Of a stretch of DNA of 64,000 nucleotides, positions 26,832-34,564 are shown one piece after another; the stretch's first letter is position 1, and every line of letters begins with the position of its first letter. The notes under the pieces are model-generated. The model ran no database searches, had not been told where the DNA came from, and was given only the letters and a program-made list of their open reading frames with translations. Origin of the DNA: Ferruginibacter sp. (GTDB taxonomy: Bacteria; Bacteroidota; Bacteroidia; Chitinophagales; Chitinophagaceae). The translations under genes were made by a program, and so were the position numbers. The stretch covers positions 620,001-684,000 of the forward strand of contig JABFRP010000003.1 in assembly GCA_013141115.1 (NCBI GenBank), read 5' to 3'.

Positions 26832-27714
26832 AGTAATTATTCAGTACTTCGAATTTATTTGGTTTAACCTTAAACTGGAGCTCCTTAATTCCAGCATGGT
26901 CATTAAAGACTATGCCATATTTTTTGTACTTTGTATTTGTCGCTATACTTTCAATTTTATTAACCAAGCCAGTTCTACCAATAGCAAATACACTCCCTAT
27001 TTGATCTTTCTCTTGTTCAATTGTATAAAGGCTTATTGACTTATCGAAATTGTCATTATCCAAAATTCCATACAATAAAACTTCATCTGGTATTTCTGTT
27101 TTATCGTTTGCGACAATGGAAAAAAATACTTCTAGTTTGTCATCGACTCTACGCTTTTCCTCCTGAATAATGTTCAATTCAGTAAGCAAACCAGAAAATG
27201 TATCCTCTTTGTCTTTGCTTTGTGCATCTGTTCTGATATACATTTTAGTAAGTACTTCAAAATCGGTGGCCACTGTATTTTTATTGATTTGAGAGATATT
27301 TAATTCTTCAGCCTTTCTCAAAACGAATGCAATAAAATTATCTTTCGTAAACTCAATTTTTTCCCTTCTGTACTCATTAAAAATGAGGTTATATGTTGAA
27401 GCAATGTTTTGGGTAACCAATTGATAATGCAGCAGCCAAAGTGTAGCTTCATCCTCGAAATATGGGTCTTTGCCTTCATCGCTGTCTAAAATATAATCCG
27501 CAAATTCTGTTAGTTCACCATCTTTATCTAACATTCCAAAGGCTTTCATCCAGAAACTGATACCAGCAACCATGTTTTTACCAACACCTAATTCCACTAC
27601 AGCATCTTCTTCTGTAAATTTTCTTCCCTGTTTAATAAAGTCATAGCCCTTTTTTAACCACAATTGGCGACACTGGAAAGATTCGTGACCTGAAAAAGTA
27701 AATTTAATAGACAT
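26821..27714 (-). CDS. sspB: DUF4007 protein, SspB-like nickase of DNA phosphorothioation
   Basis: I start it at the ATG at 27714, giving MSIKFTFSGHESFQCRQLWL, the usual N-terminus of DUF4007 proteins. An in-frame ATG at 27753 would add 13 unconserved residues. Further family marks are ELGVGKNMVAGISFWMKAFG and the C-terminal YGIVFNDHAGIKELQ. As I recall the literature, SspB of the single-stranded Ssp phosphorothioation system is a DUF4007-containing nickase. The order DUF4007, P-loop ATPase, PAPS-reductase-like enzyme is the sspBCD order. It is the first gene of the operon, so its promoter should lie in 27715-27907. Confidence 0.82.
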   Translation of the reverse strand: MSIKFTFSGHESFQCRQLWLKKGYDFIKQGRKFTEEDAVVELGVGKNMVAGISFWMKAFGMLDKDGELTEFADYILDSDEGKDPYFEDEATLWLLHYQLVTQNIASTYNLIFNEYRREKIEFTKDNFIAFVLRKAEELNISQINKNTVATDFEVLTKMYIRTDAQSKDKEDTFSGLLTELNIIQEEKRRVDDKLEVFFSIVANDKTEIPDEVLLYGILDNDNFDKSISLYTIEQEKDQIGSVFAIGRTGLVNKIESIATNTKYKKYGIVFNDHAGIKELQFKVKPNKFEVLNNYYGN

Positions 27715-27907
27715 CAATTTATAGTTTCTTAATAATTCATCTAACTCATTCAAAATTAATGATCAGACGAGTGCTTTTAGTTTCAATTTATCAACATAGG
27801 TGCATTAAAATGAAATTACTGCAAACGGTATATTATTTTTTTTAATATTTATATGTAAATTAACGGTTTAAGAATTAATAAAGCTAAATAAATTGGTAAA
27901 AAGGAGG

Positions 27908-28378
27908 CTATAAAAGCCCCTCATCAGCGAAAGAATAATACCCTTCGCTGGTAACGATTATGTGATCTATCACTTTTATATCAAGATACATTCCACCAGT
28001 TGCAATCTTCTTTGTCAGTTCTTCATCTGCTCTGCTTGGTTTAAGGTTGCCAGATGGGTGGTTGTGGCTTAAAATAATATTACAGGCATTTGATTTTAAA
28101 GCCGCTGTAAAAACTAATTTCGGGTCTGCCACAGTACCGGCAACTCCTCCGGTTGATAACTCATAAATTCCTAAAACTCTTTGAGCCCGGTTCATCAATA
28201 CAACTTTAAACTGCTCTACAAATTCAATCTTGTTTTCATCCCAGGTTAACTTTAGCAACTCATAGCATTCTTTGGCAGATTTAACCAAAGGTCTTTCAGA
28301 AGGTTTTACTTTGTTTTTGTAAACTAATTCAACTTCTGACACCATGTTTAATTCTGATAAATTCATTAGCTGTTCCAT
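27908..28378 (-). CDS. radC: RadC-like JAB/MPN-domain protein
   Basis: The 156-residue protein is the C-terminal JAB domain of the RadC family, with the metal motif SHNHPSGNLKPSRAD at 104-118 (H105, H107, S109 and D118 positions). It lacks the N-terminal helix-hairpin-helix of chromosomal RadC, as is usual for the short plasmid and island versions. Function in DNA repair is doubtful; these proteins are markers of mobile DNA. It lies upstream of the phosphorothioation operon on the same strand (154 to 193 bases gap) and downstream of the SSB/DUF932 block. Confidence 0.9.
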   Translation of the reverse strand: MEQLMNLSELNMVSEVELVYKNKVKPSERPLVKSAKECYELLKLTWDENKIEFVEQFKVVLMNRAQRVLGIYELSTGGVAGTVADPKLVFTAALKSNACNIILSHNHPSGNLKPSRADEELTKKIATGGMYLDIKVIDHIIVTSEGYYSFADEGLL

Positions 28379-28440
28379 AACATTTCATTTTAAAGATTTA
28401 AAAATTAATTATGGAACCTCTACCGCCTTTTGCCGACCAA

Positions 28441-28511
28441 GGCAATGAAGCAACGGAATAAATGGTGGCTATGTGCGGTGGAATTGTGTTTATGCCGGAC
28501 AGTTCATTGCC
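28441..28511. other. GC-rich island with long-range inverted repeat
   Basis: GGCAATGAA (28441-28449) and TTCATTGCC (28503-28511) are perfect inverted repeats around 53 bases. The stretch 28410-28540 is clearly more GC-rich than its neighbours. It forms most of the 351-base gap between RadC and the DUF932 gene. It could be a structured RNA, a protein-binding site or part of a plasmid-type replication or transfer region. Function is unknown. Confidence 0.4.
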
Positions 28512-28575
28512 GCCACGGAGACAAATGGCGAACTTTGTGGGAGAATTAATGAAGAAAAAATATAACTTCTTTTAA
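28462..28575 (+). CDS. Possible 37-aa small protein
   Basis: An ATG frame of 37 codons opposite in strand to its neighbours, starting MVAMCGGIVFMPDSS and ending MKKKYNFF. It lies across the GC-rich inverted-repeat stretch, so it may be only a by-product of the RNA or DNA structure there. The high content of charged residues at the end and a stop immediately before AT-rich DNA make it worth noting. I have no family match. Confidence 0.2.
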   Translation: MVAMCGGIVFMPDSSLPPRRQMANFVGELMKKKYNFF

Positions 28576-28638
28576 AATATCCTACGGTAATTTAAAATAA
28601 ATTCAATTAATTTTTATTGTAAAATATTGCATTAAGCC

Positions 28639-28668
28639 AACGAGCCACGCCCTCAAGCGTGGCTCGTT
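28639..28668. terminator. 12-bp perfect hairpin
   Basis: AACGAGCCACGC (28639-28650) pairs perfectly with GCGTGGCTCGTT (28657-28668) around a six-base loop. No T-run follows on either strand. It may be a factor-assisted terminator, a transcript-protecting stem or a binding site. It lies 27 bases from the next hairpin. Confidence 0.45.
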
Positions 28669-28690
28669 TCCAGGCTTTAAAAGTCTTGAT

Positions 28691-28722
28691 AAAAAAGGGG
28701 CAAACTTTTTTGTTTGCCCCTT
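28691..28722 (-). terminator. Rho-independent terminator of the DUF932 gene
   Basis: AAGGGGCAAAC (28695-28705) pairs perfectly with GTTTGCCCCTT (28712-28722) around a loop of six T. On the minus strand the stem is followed by six T (A-run at 28691-28696). It sits eight bases after the stop of the DUF932 gene. Confidence 0.85.
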
Positions 28723-28729
28723 AAAAATC

Positions 28730-29794
28730 TTAATTGTAAAATTCCATTACCTCAGCCTTTGCAAAACTCTCACAAAGTTGAAATGCTTTTTGTGTCCTCA
28801 ATTGTCCTGTACCACCAAACAATAAAGATTTAAGTTTTGCTTCTTCATTTTTGTAAGCCCTTACATTTTGAAAATACCCTGTAACGGCATTGTAAGCACC
28901 AAACAAACTGCCCTTTGTCGTTTCCAATTGTTGGGTTTCATTTGTCATAGCATATTCAAAAGCTGCATCGGTCATGTTTTTAAAACAGGTGGATAGCTCA
29001 TCATCTTTACCAGCCTGTATATTTTGCAACACTTCTTTGTTAGGCACCAAGGCCATTTGGATCAGCTTTTTAACTTCGGGGTCTGTTATCTTAATCTTTG
29101 CCCACTGGTTGAAAATTCCTTCTAATTGAATACTCAAATTGTTTGTAATGCCCATTAGTTTGTGGGCTTCTTCTAAGCGTTCCTTTGCATTGGCTGTATG
29201 CCTTATTTTAAAAGCATTGCTATGGTTGCGAAGGGCTGCATTTAAAGTATTATTGCAGACAATCCTAATGGGAGTAAACGCTGCGGTAATACTGCCGCCA
29301 CCATCATGGGAAGTAGTTAAAAATAAATACTGCTCAATCAGATCATCATTCCCCACTTTGATATAATTGGGCAATTTTGCAGTGATAAAAATTCGTTCTC
29401 CTTTGCCCAATGCACCTGCGGTTTCGTATTGTATGCCATCGCCGCCAACAATAGCATCAAAGAAACTGAAAGCATCAATGTTTTGCACCACTTCATAATC
29501 TTTACCCACTACACCTAAAACAGTTTCATTATCTGTTCTGATAGTAGCATAAAAATTGGGTACTTCAATTTCAGGAATTTTGATTTCTATATCCTCATTG
29601 GCTATTTCGTTTTCGTTATCAAACGTAAACAGTTTTCTTTTGGCTACGGTATAATCCAGCCCTGCAAATTTTAATGCTTCTGCACTGGTGGGATAGCCTT
29701 CTACTATTTGGCCCAGGCCATGCCAGGCTTTTTCTTTTACTGAAAAGAAACTGTGTTTGCCTGTTTGCTCGTTGAAATTTAAATTGTGCGCCAT
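28730..29794 (-). CDS. DUF932 phage/plasmid-like protein
   Basis: I start at the ATG at 29794 (MAHNLNFNEQTGKHSFFSVK); an upstream in-frame ATG at 29845 would add 17 residues that overlap the terminator-like stem after ssb. The protein has the family features KAWHGLGQIVEGYPTSAEAL, the DYEVVQNIDAF segment and RIVCNNTL. DUF932 proteins occur on phages, plasmids and integrative elements, often with SSB and RadC, and their function is not known. The gene ends at a strong terminator. Confidence 0.88.
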   Translation of the reverse strand: MAHNLNFNEQTGKHSFFSVKEKAWHGLGQIVEGYPTSAEALKFAGLDYTVAKRKLFTFDNENEIANEDIEIKIPEIEVPNFYATIRTDNETVLGVVGKDYEVVQNIDAFSFFDAIVGGDGIQYETAGALGKGERIFITAKLPNYIKVGNDDLIEQYLFLTTSHDGGGSITAAFTPIRIVCNNTLNAALRNHSNAFKIRHTANAKERLEEAHKLMGITNNLSIQLEGIFNQWAKIKITDPEVKKLIQMALVPNKEVLQNIQAGKDDELSTCFKNMTDAAFEYAMTNETQQLETTKGSLFGAYNAVTGYFQNVRAYKNEEAKLKSLLFGGTGQLRTQKAFQLCESFAKAEVMEFYN

Positions 29795-29826
29795 GATTAT
29801 TGATTTTAAATTTTGAAAATAATTTT

Positions 29827-29861
29827 TAAAAAAGGGCATCAGCATTTACCAACGCCCTTTT
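29827..29861 (-). terminator. Terminator or attenuator between ssb and the DUF932 gene
   Basis: AAAAGGGC (29830-29837) pairs with GCCCTTTT (29854-29861) around a 16-base loop. On the minus strand it is followed by further T. It lies 11 bases after the ssb stop, so it probably limits readthrough into the DUF932 gene. Confidence 0.6.
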
Positions 29862-29871
29862 GCTTTCTGTC

Positions 29872-30255
29872 CTAAAATGGCAAATCGTCTGCAGGTACTG
29901 CAACTGCTTCGGCATTTGCTTTAACTGGTGAGTCATTTTTTACACCTGCACTTCCGTGTAGCTTAATTGTATTTACATGAAAGGTCAAAGTGGCTTTGGC
30001 TTCACCATCTTTACCGATGTAAGCATTTACACCAACTCTTCCTTGTAACTCTACCAATGTACCTTTGGTCAGGTACTGTGCAACACCCGGATTAACCCAA
30101 TAATCACACTGCACATAGGTTACTACTTTTGTTGGTTCGCTACTGCCTTTTGCTTTGTAGCTGTCATTAATAGCTACGCTAAAGTTTACTACCTGTTTGT
30201 CATTTTTCAGGGTGCTTATTTTTGCATCACCTGTTAATCTTGCTGTCATTTCCAT
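29872..30255 (-). CDS. ssb: Single-stranded DNA-binding protein
   Basis: Started at the ATG at 30255 (MEMTARLTGDAKISTLKN, 127 residues); the frame is open to 30324 but the extra residues (MLRLERTRRMPS and so on) are not SSB-like. The OB fold is visible: VVNFSVAIND, the aromatic WVNPGVAQYLTKGTLVELQGRVGVNAY run and TLTFHVNTIKLHG. A short linker ends in the acidic tip DDLPF that recruits SSB partners. This is a plasmid/island-type SSB, probably protecting single strands during transfer. A long folded element lies 76 bases upstream. Confidence 0.9.
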   Translation of the reverse strand: MEMTARLTGDAKISTLKNDKQVVNFSVAINDSYKAKGSSEPTKVVTYVQCDYWVNPGVAQYLTKGTLVELQGRVGVNAYIGKDGEAKATLTFHVNTIKLHGSAGVKNDSPVKANAEAVAVPADDLPF

Positions 30256-30330
30256 GATTGTAAATTTTAATTGTTTAATAAATGTTTGACTCGGCATACG
30301 CCTCGTTCGTTCTAATCGTAGCAACCCGGC

Positions 30331-30496
30331 CTTGAAACAGGTTTTGGCAAAAGCAAGGTTTTTGTAAAAAGAATACTACCCCACAAATATTTTCTCCGAA
30401 GGAGGCCAAACCGGGGTGGAGATTGTTTTTACAAAACCCGTGGCCAGCCGAAATGCAATGAAGGCGCAGACCTTGCTTTTGACAAAGCCTGTCAAG
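30331..30496 (-). ncRNA. Candidate structured RNA or leader upstream of ssb
   Basis: A nested fold about 166 bases long. The 22-base outer arms at 30337-30358 and 30471-30492 pair with one mismatch and one G-U. Inside them, 30357-30370 pairs with 30426-30438 (one bulge), CTACCCC (30376-30382) pairs with GGGGTGG (30413-30419), and CTCC-GAA-GGAG (30394-30404) closes a tip. It contains no credible open frame and is more GC-rich than its flanks. On the minus strand it would be a long 5' leader of ssb; the plus strand is also possible. No known Rfam family is recognised. Confidence 0.45.
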
Positions 30497-30546
30497 AAAT
30501 TTGCGTCAGATAGGGATGAATGAGTTTTTAAGAAGTTGATTATTTA

Positions 30547-30690
30547 GACAATCTGTTTTGGAGCGTCTTCAAAATTTGAAGTAGCTGGAATTGTGTTTGG
30601 TGAGGTACGAGCCAATCTCAATGACCACTATCATTATCCGGTGAAGTTCTCCCGGCTTATTTGCCGAAGGCGTAAAAGAAATAAGACGGG
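30547..30690. repeat. Interspersed repeat, copy A, with hairpin
   Basis: The words ACAATC, CTGGAATTGT, then AGCCAATCTCAATGACCA recur about 190 bases downstream (copy B, 30737-30818). The second half, a stem formed by CCCGGCTTATTT (30651-30662) and AAATAAGACGGG (30679-30690) around GCCGAAGGCGTAAAAG, recurs at 34444-34535 (copy C). No open frame explains it. It lies at the right edge of the mobile block. Confidence 0.6.
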
Positions 30691-30736
30691 TGTACTGTGC
30701 CGGGGGCATTGCAATAGTTTTTATCAAGTCTATTTC

Positions 30737-30818
30737 TTAAACAATCATTTAGTCATCTTTACAATTTGCTTAATCTGGAATTGTACTTAGTGAAGCAAGA
30801 GCAAATCTCAATGACCAA
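30737..30818. repeat. Interspersed repeat, copy B (lacks the hairpin half)
   Basis: This matches copy A over about 80 bases (ACAATC, then CTGGAATTGT and AATCTCAATGACCA), with roughly one change in five. It then runs directly into the menG remnant. It suggests that copy A-like DNA was the point where the menG gene was truncated. Confidence 0.55.
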
Positions 30819-30850
30819 TATATTTATACTGTGTGTATCCTCCTTTCAAG

Positions 30851-31158
30851 TTTTAAACACTTTTTTCTCACTTGCAATTTTTATCATTTCGTGGGAAATG
30901 TCAATACCTAAAACATATTTGGCAGTAGTGTTTCTAAATAATATTGCCATATCAGCAGTTCCTTTGGCAATGTCAAGATTTTATCTGGTTTCTTTTTAAA
31001 ACTAGTCTGAATACAGTATTACGCTACCTTTTATCCATCCCCGATGTAATTACCCTGCTTAGTAAGTCGTAATTACCAGATATCTTAGTGAATATTTTTA
31101 CGACTTGCTTCCATTTGCTTTCAGTAGATTTTTTATGTGGAATTATTTGTGCATTCAT
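30851..31158 (-). pseudogene. menG: Remnant of menG/ubiE (demethylmenaquinone methyltransferase)
   Basis: Reading the minus strand from the ATG at 31158 gives MNAQIIPHKKS and then KIFTKISGNYDLLSRVITSG and MDKR, followed by TAG where the family has Trp, then RNTVFRLVLK. After frameshifts the SAM-binding motif ILDIAKGTADMAILF and the VLGIDISHEMIKIA segment follow. These are in the order expected for the N-terminal half of MenG/UbiE. The gene is broken by a nonsense codon and at least two frameshifts, and its 3' half is gone, replaced by repeat copy B. A functional menG must be elsewhere if the organism makes menaquinone. Confidence 0.75.
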
Positions 31159-31179
31159 TGAATTATTAAAGAATTAATA

Positions 31180-31626
31180 TTAGATGCTTAATCTTATAAA
31201 TAATTCCCATTCATCTTTTACAATTTTCATTAAAGCAGGATAAACAATCCACAACCTGAATGGCTTAATTAAAAGCATATAAATTTTACCCAATAGTCCT
31301 TTTGATTTCACATATACAGCCATGTGTACCCCCCAAGCCGCTTCTCCAATAGAGACACGACTGAAATGCAATGCAGCATGAACTGTTTTATTCTCAATTT
31401 CTGATAGATGTTCATTTTCCAGTATGTACACAGTTGCAAAATCAAGGCTGCCATTGCTAATAGCAGGCATCCCCTTAAAAATCAATCCCTCTTCTTGTGC
31501 ATAGCGATGGCGGATACTACCCGGAATAAGTTTGTTTACTAATTGATTTTCATCATCTAAATTGAAGAGTTTGCCTAGAAATAATCGGAATCGGAATAAA
31601 AAACCAGCGACACCTTTATTAGAGAT
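31180..31626 (-). pseudogene. 5'-truncated DUF2867-like gene remnant
   Basis: The minus-strand frame is open from 31626 (just after a TAA) to 31180 but has no ATG near the front; only a TTG at 31485 would give 101 residues. The translation contains IPGSIRHRYAQEEGL, IFKGMPAISNG, AAWGVHMAVYVKSKGLLGK and IKPFRLWIVYPALM. The last pattern resembles DUF2867 proteins, which is a tentative match. The missing N-terminus, together with the broken menG 20 bases downstream on the same strand, points to a decaying two-gene unit. Confidence 0.5.
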
Positions 31627-31629
31627 TTA

Positions 31630-32013
31630 ATCTGTTGCTTTATTAAATTGCTATACAAATAAGCAAAGGCTTTGATTTGAAGTTAAGGTTACTTATAGTG
31701 ACTAATCACATTTTATAAGGGATTTTAAAGAATTTTCGAATTATACGCCTAAATCATTTATCAATGTAAATAAGATAAAGGTGGAAAGCTGTTCATCTAT
31801 GACTCTTGCAATGCAAGAAAAAACTTTTTCTGCTACTGCAGTTGGGCTAATAGCATAGCAGTTTCAATAAGTAAAATGAAAAGGTCAAAAAAAGTATTAT
31901 ATCCCACATTCATATTGAAAACAGAAAAGGGGATTGTGAATTATACATTTTTGATAATAAGAATTTATAAACGTGATATTCAAATTCGTAAATAGAAAAC
32001 TAAAGGACTAAAG
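31630..32013. other. Gene-free stretch
   Basis: I see no credible gene in these 384 AT-rich bases. A short perfect inverted repeat, TCTTGCA-A-TGCAAGA, lies near 31802-31816, followed by an A-rich run. It may be a leftover terminator. The promoter of the acetyltransferase at 32014 should lie at the right end. Confidence 0.4.
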
Positions 32014-32418
32014 ATGAAAATCATTTACAAAACAGATATTATTCCAGATGTTGAGGAAATAATTGATTTATATAACTTTTCTGATTATTTTCCCATCAAG
32101 GACAAATCAGATATTGAAAGAATTGTAAAAATGCACCGCAATGCGAATATTGTAGTGACTGCATGGGATAGGGACAAGCTAATTGGATTGGCAAGATCAA
32201 TTTCAGATTTTTGCTATTGTTGTTATTTATCTGATGTGTGTGTGAGAAATGAATATAAAGGAAAAGGCATTGGTGCGAAATTGGTAAAACAAACAAAACA
32301 AGTAGCTGGTGATGAATGTAAATTAATTTTGCAATCATCACCAAATGCAATGAGCTTTTACTTAAAAATTGGCATGGAACAAATAAATTCTGCTTTTATT
32401 ATTCAACGGAGTTATTAA
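32014..32418 (+). CDS. GNAT-family N-acetyltransferase (134 aa)
   Basis: The single-domain GNAT shows the acetyl-CoA-binding stretch VRNEYKGKGIGAKLVKQTK (98-116, Q/RxxGxG/A motif as YKGKGIGAKL). It ends in the typical LQSSPNAMSFYLKIGMEQ. It would transfer an acetyl group to an amine of an unknown small molecule or protein. The next gene, 65 bases on, is also GNAT-type, so the two may have arisen or been acquired together. Confidence 0.85.
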   Translation: MKIIYKTDIIPDVEEIIDLYNFSDYFPIKDKSDIERIVKMHRNANIVVTAWDRDKLIGLARSISDFCYCCYLSDVCVRNEYKGKGIGAKLVKQTKQVAGDECKLILQSSPNAMSFYLKIGMEQINSAFIIQRSY

Positions 32419-32483
32419 AGTAATAATAATGTGTTTATAATAATTTCTTATACTGACCTTTCTAACTATTACTCAATAAACTA

Positions 32484-33329
32484 ATGGAACAAAATTTTAT
32501 ATCGCTTGATAAAATTAATGTAGCGGAACTGGTTTATACCTTTAATGAAGCTTTTAGGAATTATTATGTGCCTTTGAAAATAAGTGAAGCTTCATTGATG
32601 GAGAAAATGCAAGTGGAAAATATTGATTTAAGCATATCAATCGGTTTCTTAGTAAATAACAAGCTGGCAGGCTTTATTCTTATAGCAACTGGCGAAATTA
32701 GTGGCACTAGGTATGCCTATAATGCCGGCACAGGTGTATTGGCGGAGTGCAGGGGTAAAAATCTCACAAAACAAATGTACAACATGCTACTGCCTCAACT
32801 AAACAAAGCAGGAATTCGCCATCATGTACTAGAAGTGATAAAAGATAATAAAGTTGCAATCAATGTATATCAAAAAGTGGGGTTTGTTATTTCAAGAAGT
32901 TTCTATTGCTACCTAGGAAGATTTAATAAACAAATGCGGAATGCTGATTTTGTAATTCAAGGATATTCTTTAAATAGTATTCATGAAATTTCTATGGACT
33001 TTGATACAATGCCTGCCTGGCAAAATTCGGCAGCAGCAATTGTACGGGCAGCCAATTTAAAAACCTTAGCAGTATTTTACAAAGAAGTATTAGCAGGGTT
33101 TATTTCTTTTTGTACAACATCCGGCAGGGTGTGGCAATTTGCAGTAAAAAAAGAGTTTAGACAAAAGGGAATAGCCACGGCTTTATTTTTTCAGGTTCAA
33201 TCTTTAATAGGAGATAAAGATATTTCCGTTACTCACATTGATATAAATGATTTTTCAACAGTATCATTTCTGAGACAATCTGGATTATGTAACTTTATTG
33301 ATACTTACGAAATGAAGGCTGTATTTTGA
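32484..33329 (+). CDS. Tandem GNAT acetyltransferase (281 aa)
   Basis: Two GNAT-like halves. The first has GTGVLAECRGKNLTKQMYNM and then NKVAINVYQKVGF; the second has VKKEFRQKGIATALFFQVQS, the canonical acetyl-CoA loop, near the C-terminus. Double-GNAT proteins of about 280-300 residues are a known class, and usually only one half is catalytic; here the second half has the better QKGIATAL loop. Substrate unknown. It ends in TGA, one of several examples showing that TGA is a normal stop in this genome. Confidence 0.82.
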   Translation: MEQNFISLDKINVAELVYTFNEAFRNYYVPLKISEASLMEKMQVENIDLSISIGFLVNNKLAGFILIATGEISGTRYAYNAGTGVLAECRGKNLTKQMYNMLLPQLNKAGIRHHVLEVIKDNKVAINVYQKVGFVISRSFYCYLGRFNKQMRNADFVIQGYSLNSIHEISMDFDTMPAWQNSAAAIVRAANLKTLAVFYKEVLAGFISFCTTSGRVWQFAVKKEFRQKGIATALFFQVQSLIGDKDISVTHIDINDFSTVSFLRQSGLCNFIDTYEMKAVF

Positions 33330-33349
33330 TTACTAACAGAGTGAAAGAA

Positions 33350-34324
33350 TTATATTTTTTCTATTAATCGAATTTTCGTCATCAAATAGGGAGCTACATA
33401 AAACCCAATAAATCCTGTAACTGCATACCCAATGTATTGTAAAAAATGCTGAGTAAAAGTAGGGTTTGACCAACTATTTTCAAACAGTTCATCTAGTAGA
33501 ATTACGGGAATCCCAACCAATAAAACTGTAAAGAAATACCTCAGTGCTTTATGAAGTCGTAATTTACTGTCTGGGTTAAAATTGATATTTTTTATTTCCA
33601 AGCTATAACCTATGTTAACACCAAATAAAAATCCTAAATAGCCCACAAATGGCAATGGCTGTTTTGAAACTTCCATTCCATTTATTGCAAAAGTTAGTAA
33701 CCAAGTTAGACAACTAATAAAAACAAGTGCGACTGATTGAGTTTTACAATCTATTTTATTCCAAATTTGAATAATTGTATTAAGCTTTTTTAAAATAATA
33801 AAAATGAGAATTAAACCAATAGCCCACCCCAATAAAATATCCTCAATGTAATGTACAGCCAAATAAGGACGCGATATACCTACTAATGCAATACAAATTA
33901 ACAATAAAGTTGTTATCGACTTATTTTTTATGAAAGCAAACAGAAAACCATAAAAAGCAATAGATGACATAGCGTACCCCGACGGCGTAGAAAATTCACT
34001 TATCAACTCTTTCGCATTTTCAGGCGTTATTAACCAGTAATTCAAATATGTTCCCTCTTTGACGAATGGTCAAGGATCTGCAATAATGGTTTTCATAACG
34101 TGATTTAATATCATACTACTTAGTGTCACCATTGACAATCTAAAAGCTAAGGTCTTATCAATAAGCAGATAAACAAAAACAATAATGAGAAGATAGCCTT
34201 CCACCTCGCCTATAAAACTAAAAAATTTGAAAAAATAATTTAGAAAATCAGTTCTAAGTTTAGCTATTAACTGTAAAGCATCTGTTCCGAAAGGAAGGAT
34301 AAAAACAGAGTTTTTAAATTCCAT
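33350..34324 (-). pseudogene. PAP2-family phosphatase interrupted by TGA at the catalytic Arg
   Basis: Two collinear pieces in one frame: residues 1-84 (34324 to 34070) and, after a TGA at 34070-34072, eight codons and a 231-residue continuation to 33350. The PAP2 signature KxxxxxxRP should read K-TIIADP-RP; it reads KTIIADP, stop, PFVKEG, so the stop sits exactly on the catalytic Arg (CGA to TGA fits). The other motifs follow: STPSGYAMSS (Tyr in place of the usual His) and ISRPYLAVHYIEDILLG. Six or more membrane segments are visible over the whole length of about 324 residues. Both the lost Arg and the PSGY change suggest an inactive membrane lipid phosphatase, or a mutated copy. Confidence 0.8.
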
Positions 34325-34443
34325 TTTTCTGATATTTATACAATTTTGAAATTGTTAGATTATGATACTTGCTTATGACTGGGGCATAGCAAACGCTGAA
34401 TTTATTAAAGACAGCTATATTGTGCAATAAAACTCTTATTAAG

Positions 34444-34535
34444 TTATTTGAGGTAACAGCCAATCTCAGTTTCTAAAGACCATATCTGCAAATATCTTCC
34501 GGCTTATTTGCCAAATGCAATAAAGAAATAACCGG
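34444..34535. repeat. Interspersed repeat, copy C, with hairpin
   Basis: This shares with copy A (30547-30690) the word AGCCAATCTCA and the stem-loop CCGGCTTATTT (34499-34509) / AAATAACCGG (34526-34535) around GCCAAATGCAATAAAG. The stem bases differ between copies but remain paired, as expected for a conserved hairpin. It lies in the 240-base gap between the PAP2 and small membrane protein genes. Confidence 0.55.
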
Positions 34536-34564
34536 ATATTTTCTTAAGCGACTCTTTATGTTAC

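Noticed and set aside
30593-30999. Two small plus-strand frames in the ssb to GNAT gap
   Set aside because: The stretch is covered by the interspersed repeat and the minus-strand menG remnant, so these are antisense or chance frames.
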